Below are positions 9,819-18,684 of a stretch of DNA of 21,265 nt, one piece after another. A model generated the notes under the pieces. The model did not search any database, was not told the origin of the DNA, and saw nothing but the letters and a program-made list of their open reading frames with translations. Both the position numbers and the translations under genes were made by a program. The stretch comes from Neoconidiobolus thromboides FSU 785 (taxonomy: Eukaryota; Entomophthoromycota; Entomophthoromycetes; Entomophthorales; Neoconidiobolaceae): positions 1 to 21,265 of the forward strand of contig MU626546.1 of NCBI GenBank assembly GCA_025603075.1, written 5' to 3'. Position 1 is the stretch's first letter. Each line of letters begins with the position of its first letter.

Positions 9819-10676
9819 ATGGAAGCAAGTCTAGATAAAGATGCTTTGTATGAATGCTCATTGTATGGTTTGTTTTCTAATGGGGACTATGAAAGAGTAA
9901 GAGAGTTAGTAATTGCTTTATGTGGGGAAGATTTTATTGAAATAAGGCACCATGAGTTGGTGCTATTTCCTACAAGTGAGTAGATTTTTACTATTAATTT
10001 TTAAATTAAATGAATATTAGTAACTACTCCTGTTGGGCCAAGTAGAAATGATGATTTAGCTTTGAGGTTGAGAAATGGCTATATCAATAGGTATTCCAAA
10101 GCACGTTCCAATAAATGGTAAAATAAAAAGACTCTTATTGGTATAAGTAATCTAATGTTTCTAAGGCAACTTTACATGCAAGGGAAACCAGATTCAAGAC
10201 CGGATAGAAGTGTTACAGTCAGGCCAGTTATTTATACTAGGATTGTTGGAAACTTTTCAAAGTTTTTTCTGGCATTAGGCTATACGTAAGTTTTTTTAAC
10301 TCCAAAAGATCAAGCGTTTAAATAATTGTAGCAATGAATATGAAACAGCAAAGGAAGGTTTTTGTTATTTTTTTAACAACAGTGTCACTATATCAATCTA
10401 TAAGCTTTACAAGGTAATATGAAGTTAAATATTATAATTAACCTGAGCTTTAATTTTCAGGTAGGAAAAAGGTTTGATATGAGTACATTGTTTAATATTG
10501 ATGGTAATGACTCTTGGGTAATGGAAGTTAGTTCTGTTCCAGGACCAGTTGAAAGCATACCAAGTTCGGTTGAGACCCTGGATTCAATTCAGGACTATTT
10601 AAAAGATACTATACATATACAATATGTCGATCATCTTATATTGGAGAATAGAATCAGTTATCGTAATACTGAATAA
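9819..10676 (+). CDS. MED18: Mediator of RNA polymerase II transcription subunit 18
   Basis: Exons: 9819-9975, 10021-10117, 10166-10285, 10332-10413, 10461-10676; GT-AG introns of 45, 48, 46 and 47 bp. The product has 223 residues, close to the usual ~210 of metazoan Med18. Med18 belongs to the Mediator head, where it pairs with Med20 and contacts RNA polymerase II. Recognisable landmarks are the N-terminal ECSLYGLF block with HHELVLFP (about residues 12-52), W-Q-L-Y-M-Q-G-KP (about 85-93), TVRP with FFLALGYT (about 101-125), and GFCYFF followed by VTISIYKLYK (about 134-152), which matches the strand order of the Med18 barrel. A hydrophilic Ser/Asn/Arg-rich loop (about 55-83) replaces a variable region. 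The third intron-exon junction uses CTAAG at 10161-10165 as acceptor, which keeps the frame and restores the conserved Trp. The stop codon overlaps an AATAAA hexamer. Confidence 0.85.
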
Positions 10677-10999
10677 AGAGTTAAAGTAAAGCAAAGAACT
10701 GATATCTTTTTTTACTATAATCTTAATTGTGTGGCTTTAAATATGATGTTTACTAAAATTACTCTATTTTACGCCAGAAAGCAACAATATATTTTAAATT
10801 AAACAGGTTTCAGTGTTATTATAAATAATGTGATTTTAAATGATCGTTGAATTCTAAAGATATGTTAAAGGTAGAAATATTGATTCATGACATAATAAAA
10901 GTTGTAGTTTCACTTTAACTTGAAGTAAAATAAATAAACATATATAATTCTTTAGGTTTATTCTCATACAATGAATTATAATTAAATATAGATAACATG
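10677..10999. other. Spacer between convergent MED18 and CDK8 genes
   Basis: 323 bases of AT-rich DNA that must hold both 3' ends. Nothing else is recognised. Confidence 0.55.
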
Positions 11000-12533
11000 C
11001 TAATTACCATGCTTTGCTCTTTTTGAACTTGATTTTGCATGAGTTTTTTCCTCTTTCTTCTTTGTTTGACTTGGTTTGGTAGGTATACTTTGGGTGTGTA
11101 ATTTAGCCATAGTTTTAGCATCCTGTTGTAATTTACGTGTAGGATAGCTTATGGTATTTGATTCAAAGATACTAAATGTCTGGTTATAAATTAAGCTCAT
11201 CTATTTCTCTTATAAATATACCTACTTTTTACTTGGTAGTGGCTCTTCTTTAAAGTAAGGATGGTTTAAAGCCTGTTTAGCAGTTATCCTCAACTTTGGA
11301 TCATATATCAGCATTGACTCTAAAAGTTGAAACCCAGCCTCACTTTTAACATGACATGCATTAAACAACGATCTCAATGAGTTATAATGCCTAAACCGAA
11401 TTAAATAGTTAAATAAATCATCAGAAATATTACTTTTTAAAGGCACTCATGTGACTATAATCTGGCATATATTGTAAGTCATTCCATTTATCAACTAAAA
11501 ATTAAATTTAACTTGAATAAAAGCCATCATTATTCTTACCAGTAGGATTTCCCAAGACTTCAATAATTTTCAACATTTGGTTTTTTTGGAATGGAATCGT
11601 GCGTTTTTCCATACGTAACTCTTCCCCTTTAAATAATGGTCTTGAAATCAACATTTCTCCAAAAATACAACCGACTGACCACATGTCTAAAGTTGTTTGT
11701 AAAAGATACCATTTAAATAGCTAAAAAATACCAATTGCTTTAGTGTAATGTCTAGCACCTAGAATGAGTTCTGGAGCTCTATACCAAACTGTTACTACTA
11801 CTTTGTCCGAATTGTAAAGCGGCTGAATTGGTCTAAAAAAGGACCTTGCTAAACCTAAATCTCCAACTTTAACTAAACCTTGATCGGTTATTAGTAAGTT
11901 GGCAGGCTTTAAATCACGATGCATGACCCAGTTTTCATGTAAATAATGTACACCATTTAATAGCTGCCATAACAATGATTTGATCATTTTTTCTGGCAAT
12001 GGTGTTCTAAGGGTATAAGCATGGTGATGAATTATTTGCTACTCAATTAGAATGTATAATGACAATAATAATAAATTATAATACTTGGAAATCATGCTCA
12101 GCATAATCAAAAACCATATAGATAGATCCTTCTTCTAATACAACCTCTTCTAATGATATCAGATTATCATGCTTTAATTCCCTACAAAGCTAAAACAGTT
12201 TTAAAATAAACAAGTAATAGAACTGTAAAGTACGTTAATTTCTCTGGTTGCAGATTGGGAAATTCCCGTAGCAGCCGCATCTTGGCCTTCTTTTTCAGGC
12301 TTAAACTTCTTTATTGCAAAGAACCTTGATCCAGTACTTTAAAAAAATTAGACATTTTGTGATTATTTCGTCGTTATTTACCTATCATTAATAAAGGCTT
12401 TATATACTCGCCCATAGGTACCGGATGAAATAAATCCAAGGAAATGATATCTATCAAAGATAGACTTTTGATTTTGTCGAAATCTTGTTTTGTACTCCGT
12501 TATTAATTTTTTATTTACTTGATATGTTGCCAT
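11000..12533 (-). CDS. CDK8: Cyclin-dependent kinase 8 (Mediator kinase, Ssn3/Srb10)
   Basis: Exons on the minus strand: 12533-12382, 12336-12234, 12189-12085, 12038-11732, 11686-11540, 11494-11434, 11390-11226, 11171-11000; seven GT-AG introns of 45, 44, 46, 45, 45, 43 and 54 bp; 403 residues. It is the kinase of the Mediator CDK8-cyclin C module and acts in the nucleus. Seen: glycine loop SSGTYGRVY (36-44), ATP-binding Lys60, C-helix motif ISQSATREI in place of the CDK8 SMSACRE with Glu83, FDYAEHD hinge (112-118), HRDLKPAN (160-167), DLG in place of DFG/DMG (180-182), an activation loop with [14 protein letters not shown] that has Asp198 where cell-cycle CDKs have a phospho-Thr, [10 protein letters not shown], and the CDK8-specific tail PLPS...YP after the kinase domain. 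These set it apart from CDK9, CDK7 and Pho85. The basic Lys/Ser-rich C-terminus may be a nuclear signal. The last two junctions were chosen because they restore the PLP(S/T)-(7)-YP spacing. Confidence 0.92.
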
Positions 12534-12636
12534 TTGTGTTTATTTTGAAAAAGTTTATAAAGTTTAATCTCTCTGCACAAATTTAGTGCTTAAAATTTAA
12601 AAGACATGAATTTTGAGAAACACTCTTTAATTTAAA
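12534..12636. promoter_or_regulatory. Shared divergent promoter region (CDK8 / NDC1-like)
   Basis: The two start codons lie 103 bp apart, head to head. Part of the interval (12606-12635) is a short upstream ORF on the NDC1 side, leaving only about 70 bp of DNA that is free of any reading frame. Confidence 0.5.
12606..12635 (+). promoter_or_regulatory. Nine-codon upstream ORF before NDC1-like gene
   Basis: ATG AAT ... TAA encodes nine residues (MNFEKHSLI) and stops one base before the NDC1 ATG at 12637. The very close spacing would allow termination-linked control of NDC1 translation, if the transcript includes it. Whether it does is not known. Confidence 0.35.
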
Positions 12637-14500
12637 ATGAACAAATTTCATAATAGTTTTCTAACTATACTTAAACAAAGATGGAAACATTGTGTGATGT
12701 ATAGTATAGCAGTTAGTTCGCTTCCGATCGTGTTAAGATGTTTGATTTTTAAACAATGTATATTATTATTGCTATATTAAGATTTAAATTAGTATGCTAA
12801 TTCTAATCATTTTAGTTACATTTTTTGATTTTATCATAGGAGCAGTTTTATTCTTGTTGATAAATATATTGTTCGTGAGCAACATATTTATATCGAATAG
12901 TAATTTAATTTTGAATCATATGTATAATATATTAAAAATTTGATAGCAATAAGTAGTAGGTCAATGCGTGAATTAGATGTGATGACCTTTGTATTTAGTT
13001 TGGCCTGTCATTTTATATATAGCTTGATGTATTTTAAACTATTAGTCCCTCGGTTAGACATTTTTATAGATTTCAATTTCAGCCCATCAATATTATATTA
13101 TATATCATTATCATCAATTCTTTCATTTAAATTTGTTCTTGATCATCCTCTAGATTTAAAATATGATAAAAAAGTAATTAATTCCCTCTGATACATTATT
13201 TGTCTAAAGACCCTTTATAGAATTGGTCCTTCAAAGATAGTTTTGTAATTAGCTTATTGGATACTATTTCTAAAAAAAGCCATGAAATATTATTTCCTAT
13301 TGCAACTTCTACCATCTTTTCAATATTAACCTATTCTTATTATCATATGGTTATTTCGTACTTTATTAGGTAAAAATATCTAAGCTAAGTTTTCCAGTTC
13401 TAATTCAATAATATAGCATAGAATTTCAAATTACAATGCATTTTATACTTAATCTAGTACTAAGTGTTGCTTTAACGTACTGTATTCATTTTATTTGGAT
13501 AATGGTAACAGATTATGCTCATTCATTGTTGATTCAAGTAATTGCTATTTTATTTAATTTACCATTAACTTATTTTTAGCCCTTGAACATTGATTTAGCA
13601 CAATTTTATGACACTGATTTTTTGATTGATGGGTTTACAGATAAATCCAAATGTTTTCAAGTAATTTTGATTTATTTTTATAGACTTAGACTTATTATTT
13701 AGACTTTTTCCAGCATTCAATTGTTAGACCAAATAAAAACGAACATAAAATTTCGTGAGTTGCTATTCAATTCGCCAAGATATCCTAAAGAAAAGACAGT
13801 TTCTTTGCAACTAGTGAATATATTAATCCAAGAACCAAAAGAATTGTTAGATGAACTAAATAACATTCATTTTGAAGGTAATGGTTATATATATACATCA
13901 CACACAAGATAATTGGTGTTTTAGGATTTTATGAGAGTATCATTAAGCTTGATGATTATTATTTGTATTGGAAAAACAGGCTGCCAAGCTACCTCCCTAC
14001 TTATTTAAAAGATCGAATCAGTGAAGACAAATTAAGGTTCTTTTTTAAACTTTTAAATCAACAACCAAGATTAGCAAAATTCATCTTCAAATTTTGGTCA
14101 CCAGATCATCCACAAATTGTGATTGAAGAATTACTGGAAAAGCACACATTAATTCTAGTCAAGATTGAAAGTAGTATTTTATTACACTAGTTGAATTTAC
14201 TAATAATCGTATGTTTTAGTATTGATTGAATTATTAATAAAAAGTAGAACCGAAGACAAGCATGGTTATTTAAGTTTTAGAGCACAAGAAATTGAGGGAG
14301 CACTATCTCAATTAAATGAAAAAATCAATGAATATGTAATTTATTTGGAAAATATGAAATTCCAATTACCTATTAATTTAGGAAAATTTCAAATCAATAT
14401 CCTATCAATCAGTATGATTTTTATTTAACAATTTAGTTTTTCTAACATTTATTTTTTAGATATTCAAGAGCAAATCTCTCTTTTAAACGAGATGAAATAA
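12637..14500 (+). CDS. NDC1: Transmembrane nucleoporin Ndc1-like
   Basis: Exons: 12637-12757, 12816-12899, 12947-13173, 13221-13369, 13417-13537, 13580-13660, 13703-13877, 13925-14170, 14220-14411, 14460-14500; nine GT-AG introns of 42-58 bp; 478 residues. Every junction keeps one open frame. Hydrophobic segments at about 19-37, 42-62, 79-101, 113-132, 168-192 and 200-222 give six membrane helices in the N-terminal half, followed by a soluble C-terminal half, the topology of Ndc1, which anchors the nuclear pore complex (and spindle pole body in fungi) in the nuclear envelope. Sequence hints are the loop after helix 6 (LIDGF...F...QLLDQI......FRELLF) and the C-terminal RTEDKHGYLSFRAQEIEGAL, which resemble the Ndc1 family's L-x-G-L...F-x-x-L and EDKYGVVQxDI blocks. 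Assignment rests on topology plus these two blocks; another six-helix membrane protein is possible. Confidence 0.65.
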
Positions 14501-14672
14501 ACAAAGGTTTAAAAATATCTTTTGACACAATATAGAATAAAATTATTTAATTTTATCAAATTTCATGAACTATATTATTTATTAGTGTAAATAATTTAAT
14601 ATGACTTTATTTTATAAAAACTATTGCCATATGATACTGCTAATTTAAATACAAACTTAGAACTCACTTCAT

Positions 14673-15032
14673 TTAATTTATGACAGAATATGCTGGGTTC
14701 TCACTAGTAGCCCATAAAACGTTACTTGGAGATTCCGAAAAAGTATTTGATAACGAAACTGCCCAAAGAGGATTGTTAGGACTAGGTAAAATTATATTAG
14801 TGGGTGATGGTGTAGTCATTGTTGATAAAGATATAGCCCAGTTTACATTATTTGGACTAATAGTTGGGGCTATTTCATCTTTGTGAATTATTGTTTTATA
14901 ACTTAAATATTGATTTGATAGTGTGGTAGTATATTGAAGGTTTTTAGCTATCTTTAATTCCTTTGTTATAGGGTTTGAGATTTTTGCTTCAAAGCTTAAG
15001 CATAATAGAAAAGACAATAAAATGAAATTCAT
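14673..15032 (-). CDS. Small secreted protein with Trp-containing repeats, function unknown
   Basis: A single exon of 119 residues. The start MNFILLSFLLCLSFEAKIS looks like a signal peptide. The mature part is rich in Ser, Asn, Thr and Pro, has no cysteine, and carries three degenerate repeats near the C-terminus: SPNNVNWAISLS, SPNNPLWAVSLS and SPSNVLWATSEN. A 68-codon frame on the opposite strand (14680-14886) mirrors it; I chose the minus frame because of the signal peptide and the repeats. It is convergent with the NDC1-like gene, with 172 bp between the stops. I do not recognise the family. Possibilities are a secreted wall-associated protein or an effector-like protein; neither can be shown from sequence alone. 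Confidence 0.6.
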   Translation of the reverse strand: MNFILLSFLLCLSFEAKISNPITKELKIAKNLQYTTTLSNQYLSYKTIIHKDEIAPTISPNNVNWAISLSTMTTPSPTNIILPSPNNPLWAVSLSNTFSESPSNVLWATSENPAYSVIN

Positions 15033-15403
15033 TTTTTTGAAATAAATAATTTACGAAATACTTTGTTTTATATAACTCTTTGATATAAAGGTGATCGATT
15101 TACCTCAATTATACTCTGCTTAAATTTCCGGTTTCTTAGAATTAAGAGTAAAATTTTGCAAAATTCAAAATTTAACATTTTAAAGAATCTACTAATGACC
15201 CTTGTCTTACCTTATATGAATCAAGTTGAATATCAAACACTAAAAATTAATTAAATGGATTCAAATAATTAAAAAATGCGTATTAAAGGTCATATGCCTT
15301 CATATTGATATCACTTAATGAGACTTTCGAAAGTTTAGCTTATAACTGTTAAATCATTTATTTAAAAAACATTTATTTTCAATGTTTTTATTGAAACGAT
15401 GCT
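15033..15403. other. Intergenic spacer, nothing recognised
   Basis: AT-rich spacer upstream of the secreted-protein gene and downstream of the zinc-finger gene. I see no gene or repeat copy. Confidence 0.55.
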
Positions 15404-15768
15404 TTATAAAGTAACTCCTGGAAAGCATTCTTCGAGTTTTTTGCTATGCTTATTTTCAGCATGTTCAGCCAAACTATACAGCTAATTAATACATGGCTCA
15501 TATTGATGTAAAATTCTTACGCTTTTGGTCTAATGGTACAGAGGAAAGTAGAGCGACAAACTTGACAAATAATAGTTCTAGCTTGTTCATTCTATTTTTA
15601 TTAATTATTTTTTAAAAAGTTAAATTTGAATAATACTTACCACTTTTAATTGACTCTTAGCTGTTTTACTATCTTTAGCGTTTCTTTCACGCTTCATTTG
15701 CGCTTTTGCTCCCTATTGAACCTTTTAGTTACACTTTATTTGAAAGTTGAATTTATTACATTGCCCAT
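15404..15768 (-). CDS. Small zinc-finger protein, ZNF706/4F5-like, four tiny exons
   Basis: Exons on the minus strand: 15768-15760, 15712-15641, 15591-15521, 15473-15404; GT-AG introns of 47, 49 and 47 bp; 73 residues. The product begins MGNGAKAQMKRERNAKD, the 4F5/SERF-type basic start of a widespread small eukaryotic family, and continues with a single finger: Cys36-x2-Cys39...His55-x4-His60, preceded by TIICQVCRSTFLCTI and followed by SKKLEECFPGVTL. These proteins are small, basic and probably nuclear; their molecular role is poorly known. The first coding exon holds only three codons. The reading is well supported because every junction joins in frame and the joined product matches the family along its whole length. 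The plus-strand frame at 15650-15880 is an antisense shadow. Confidence 0.88.
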
Positions 15769-16427
15769 GTTTGTTAGTTGTGCTAAATTTAAAAAGAAAA
15801 GACAAGGAAAATTTTACTCGAAAAAATATTTATCAAAAAAAGACCAATCAATTTTTAATCAATCTGATGACAATAAATAAAAATATTTTATATAATAGTT
15901 AGGCTTAAACTAATATCAATGGTTGTTATAAAAAAACTTCAAAAGGCTACTTTTATATTTATATGCATTTATATTTGGAGTTTAAATGAAAAACTGCTTC
16001 CTATAAATGAATAAAAAAATTTAATATGAGATTACAAAAATGAGATGAATTTTATCTTTATTTAATATCTTGTATTCAAATATTTACTAAGTGAAATAGT
16101 AAAGAATGTTCTTAAAACCTTTTTAGTGAACTTAGAAATATTTATATTGAAGAAGTGTTCAACTTTAACCAACAACATTATGAAAGGATCCCCAATTATA
16201 AAAACGTGTACCTCATTGTCATAAATAATTTTCATTTAATTACTTTGTGGTTTATTCATATTAATATTGCTTATGTTAAGATATTAACTATCAGAAACAA
16301 CTAAAGGATGAGTATATTAATTTAAAGTATACAGGTAATATTAAATCATCAACTTTATTTTTGTCTTAAAAATTGAAACTAAAACATACTAAATAATACC
16401 CAATCAAGCATTTAAACTTCAAAAAGC
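15769..16427. other. Intergenic spacer, nothing recognised
   Basis: AT-rich region upstream of the zinc-finger gene, which must contain its promoter. I see no open frame with recognisable content, RNA gene or MITE copy. Confidence 0.55.
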
Positions 16428-17020
16428 CTATTCATTCCTTATTTTTTCATGTCCTTTTGATATGCTGAATAGTAAAACACCCTTATTTAAAAGCGTGTTA
16501 CTAGTCTTATAGATAGTATATAGTACACATTCTATTAAAACAACCAATAAATGTATATCTAAATTACGTTTTACGAAAAATGAGAAGTGATTAGCAGATG
16601 AAATAAGATGACTTAATTTGTAATAAATGTTAGTTGCTCCTAGGATATAAGGTTTTTTAGACCTACGAACTTCGCTAATTTCAATATGCTGGAACACGCT
16701 ATCAGCAGCATGTCTTATTTTTTGTCAGAGTTGCCTGTTATTGATTTAACTTTCTTTAAGTCCATATCAAACGTTCCATCATTGTCATGTAATATTATTT
16801 TAATTTTTTCTAAAATATCTTCGATTTGGAACTTTTTACAATAAGGATAGATTCTAGTATTCATCTCTTCTATTTTTTTGGCATTTTTAGGCTGATCACC
16901 AAAAATCGGCATACCCAAGATGGCTGCTTTGATAATATAAGCTTCGGTAATTGATTTCAAATATCCTATGGATATAAATAATCTTACATTTATATGGTTC
17001 AAAATTTGGTGTTGTGGTGC
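16428..17020 (-). pseudogene. UDP-glycosyltransferase, 3' fragment, frameshifted
   Basis: Two consecutive minus-strand frames encode the C-terminal part of a family 1 UDP-glycosyltransferase. The first (17020 to 16715) has APQHQILNHINVRLFIS and then GMPIFGDQPKNAKKIEE, the sugar-nucleotide binding signature. The Gly-Gly of the usual LFISHGG is altered to SIGYL and the active-site surroundings are degenerate. It hits a stop right after a run of six A, and the second frame (about 16712 to 16428) picks up at RHAAD with the expected spacing, which fits a one-base loss in the A-run. The end has SHLISSAN, NLDIH and a hydrophobic segment (HLLVVLIECVLYTIY), as in UGTs with a C-terminal membrane anchor. 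The entire N-terminal half is missing; TAG just before 17020 looks like an old splice acceptor or a stop. MITE copy e begins 55 bp upstream. Confidence 0.78.
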
Positions 17021-17074
17021 CTATTTTAATAGCTTGATGTTAAAATACACATTGTTAAACATTTTTTCAGTGTC

Positions 17075-17180
17075 ATATGGGGATGTGTTTTTGTATTTAC
17101 GAATTTTACTAACAATTTTTCCACACAAATAGTACTTAAATGATGGAAAAAGTGATGAAGCCAAGATAGCATCTCATATA
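17075..17180 (+). mobile_element. MITE-like element, copy e
   Basis: The left end ATATGGGGATG and the eroded right end CATCTCATATA flank the family core (GAATTTTACTAACAATTTTT, CCACACAAATAGTACTTAAA and TGGAAAAAGTGATGAAGCC). It lies between the UDP-glycosyltransferase relic and the trypsin gene, just where the 5' part of the relic is missing. Confidence 0.8.
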
Positions 17181-17648
17181 AAGAATTTATATAATAGCTC
17201 ACTTCTCTATATCAATTTGGATCTATTTTGTTATTATGAATGCTTTCTTTTTTATTTCTTTAATAAGTACAATGAACACAGACTTTAAACCTACTATATT
17301 TACGCTGTCGAAATGTTATAAATGTTTATGACCTTGAGGTTATATAATAGGGAGATTGAGCAACTTCAAAACTGTAAGATTTCACAAAGCTATTTCTCAT
17401 TGTTAAATTGTTATGGCCAATAGCTTTGTAATTTGGGGCTAATATATTTAATTTTATATATGGATTCTATAAGGCTTATTTGTCACATATTAATTATATA
17501 TTAAAGTCTTTAAATAAGTTGAATTTATTATGAAATATCTAATACCTTAAATTTGCCTGTATGATATTTTATAAATTAATAATCTGACTTATAAAATTCC
17601 ATAATAAAAATAAAGCTAAAACTTGATTTTATTTAAGTAGTAATATAC
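17181..17648. other. Trypsin 3' flank with an 11-bp inverted repeat
   Basis: No gene is seen. ACAAAGCTATT (17384-17394) and AATAGCTTTGT (17419-17429) are perfect inverted copies around a 24-base loop. Its role, if any, is unknown. Confidence 0.5.
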
Positions 17649-18419
17649 TTAACTAGAATTTTTGTTGATAAAGTCAGCAACAGCTGAAGCACGAGTATAC
17701 ACACCTGGTTTGCCTTTAAGAGCACAGCCCTCACCCCATGAAACAATACCAACCAATACTGGAGTGGTACCTTCTTCAATGAACATTGGACCTCCAGAAT
17801 CACCTTGACAAGAGTCTTTACCTCCTTCTGGATAAGCAGCACAGAATTGAGTCTTAGTGTCCAAATCTGAATAAGCTTGCTTACATTTAGCAGCATTAAA
17901 CACTGGTACTTTAACTTCCAAAAGAACTGGGGAAACATTACCACCGGATGAAGTAGTACCCCATCCAATAACCTTAAGTAAGGTATTATCTGTACTGGCA
18001 TACTTACCAGCATCAAGTTTGACACCTGTTGATGGTCCAGTTGCAGTATCAAGCTTCCAGATAGCGACATCATAGGCATGAGTACCCGCATTGTAACTTG
18101 GGTGAGAAATACGAGACTTGATCTTATAAGTCTTTCCTTGTTCTGAAGCTTCACTTAAATTCAAGTTATGACGATGTACACGAGCAGTCCATGATGAAGT
18201 TGATCCAATAACACAATGAGCAGCTGAGATAACAGTGTTTCCATTGTATAAAGTACCACCACATGAATGAGAACCTCCATAAGCAAGAGATACTGCCCAT
18301 GGATATTTAAATTTTGGAGATACTTCGTAACCACCTACAATACGACCAGGTGGTGTTGTGAATGGGATATCAGCAGCAATGGCAGCGCCAAGGAGAGTAA
18401 AGATAAGAGAAGATTTCAT
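17649..18419 (-). CDS. Secreted trypsin-like serine protease (S1A), complete
   Basis: 256 residues without introns. A signal peptide (1-16, MKSSLIFTLLGAAIAA) is followed by a ten-residue propeptide ending at Arg26 and the mature start IVGG (27-30), so the zymogen can be activated by trypsin-type cleavage. The catalytic triad is His68 (AAHC), Asp117 (YDVAI) and Ser208 (GDSGG). Asp202, six residues before the catalytic Ser, marks Arg/Lys specificity. Cysteines 53/69, 179/193 and 204/232 can form the three conserved disulfides. The length is that of a minimal trypsin. GC content is clearly higher than in the surrounding DNA and codon choice is strongly biased (GCT, ACC, GGT), the pattern of a highly expressed gene. 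A TATA box lies 43 bp upstream of the ATG. Secreted trypsins of this kind serve extracellular protein digestion and host-cuticle breakdown in entomophthoralean fungi. A second copy starts to appear at 21205. Confidence 0.97.
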   Translation of the reverse strand: MKSSLIFTLLGAAIAADIPFTTPPGRIVGGYEVSPKFKYPWAVSLAYGGSHSCGGTLYNGNTVISAAHCVIGSTSSWTARVHRHNLNLSEASEQGKTYKIKSRISHPSYNAGTHAYDVAIWKLDTATGPSTGVKLDAGKYASTDNTLLKVIGWGTTSSGGNVSPVLLEVKVPVFNAAKCKQAYSDLDTKTQFCAAYPEGGKDSCQGDSGGPMFIEEGTTPVLVGIVSWGEGCALKGKPGVYTRASAVADFINKNSS

Positions 18420-18461
18420 TTCAAAAATGATAGATAAGTTTCAAGGCTATTTTCCAGGTAG

Positions 18462-18469
18462 TATTTATA
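18462..18469 (-). promoter_or_regulatory. TATA box of the trypsin gene
   Basis: TATAAATA on the minus strand, within the context GAGTATAAATACTACC, lies 43 bp upstream of the trypsin ATG. This leaves room for only a very short 5' leader. Confidence 0.65.
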
Positions 18470-18684
18470 CTCATTTCTTCCACTAGTTAAGATTTATTTA
18501 TTTGCATGTTTGTCACATTTCTCACGTATGGTTCACATTGTTACGTGATTAGCTGACTATTAAAATCACTATCCACTTTATAAAAATTTAATAATTTCAT
18601 TACATCTTATGATTTCTATTTAATGAAGTAAAATTTTGTGCCAATATAATCTCCTGTTTTGTTTGGAATAATTTGATAAGATTA

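Noticed and set aside
10915-11121. Separate minus-strand ORF at 10915-11121
   Set aside because: It is an out-of-frame overlap of the CDK8 last exon; the CDK8 frame ends at 11000 and fits the family tail.
12794-12899. ATG at 12794 as start of the NDC1-like gene
   Set aside because: It lies inside the first intron; the exon from 12637 joins in frame at 12758/12815 and supplies the first transmembrane segment.
14680-14886. Plus-strand 68-codon frame opposite the secreted-protein gene
   Set aside because: It lacks a signal peptide or domain, while the minus frame has both a signal peptide and internal repeats.
15650-15880. Plus-strand 76-codon frame
   Set aside because: It has no ATG start and is antisense to exons 1 and 2 of the zinc-finger gene.
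17633-18154. Minus-strand 173-codon frame within the trypsin gene
   Set aside because: It is another frame of the trypsin coding sequence, without domain features.
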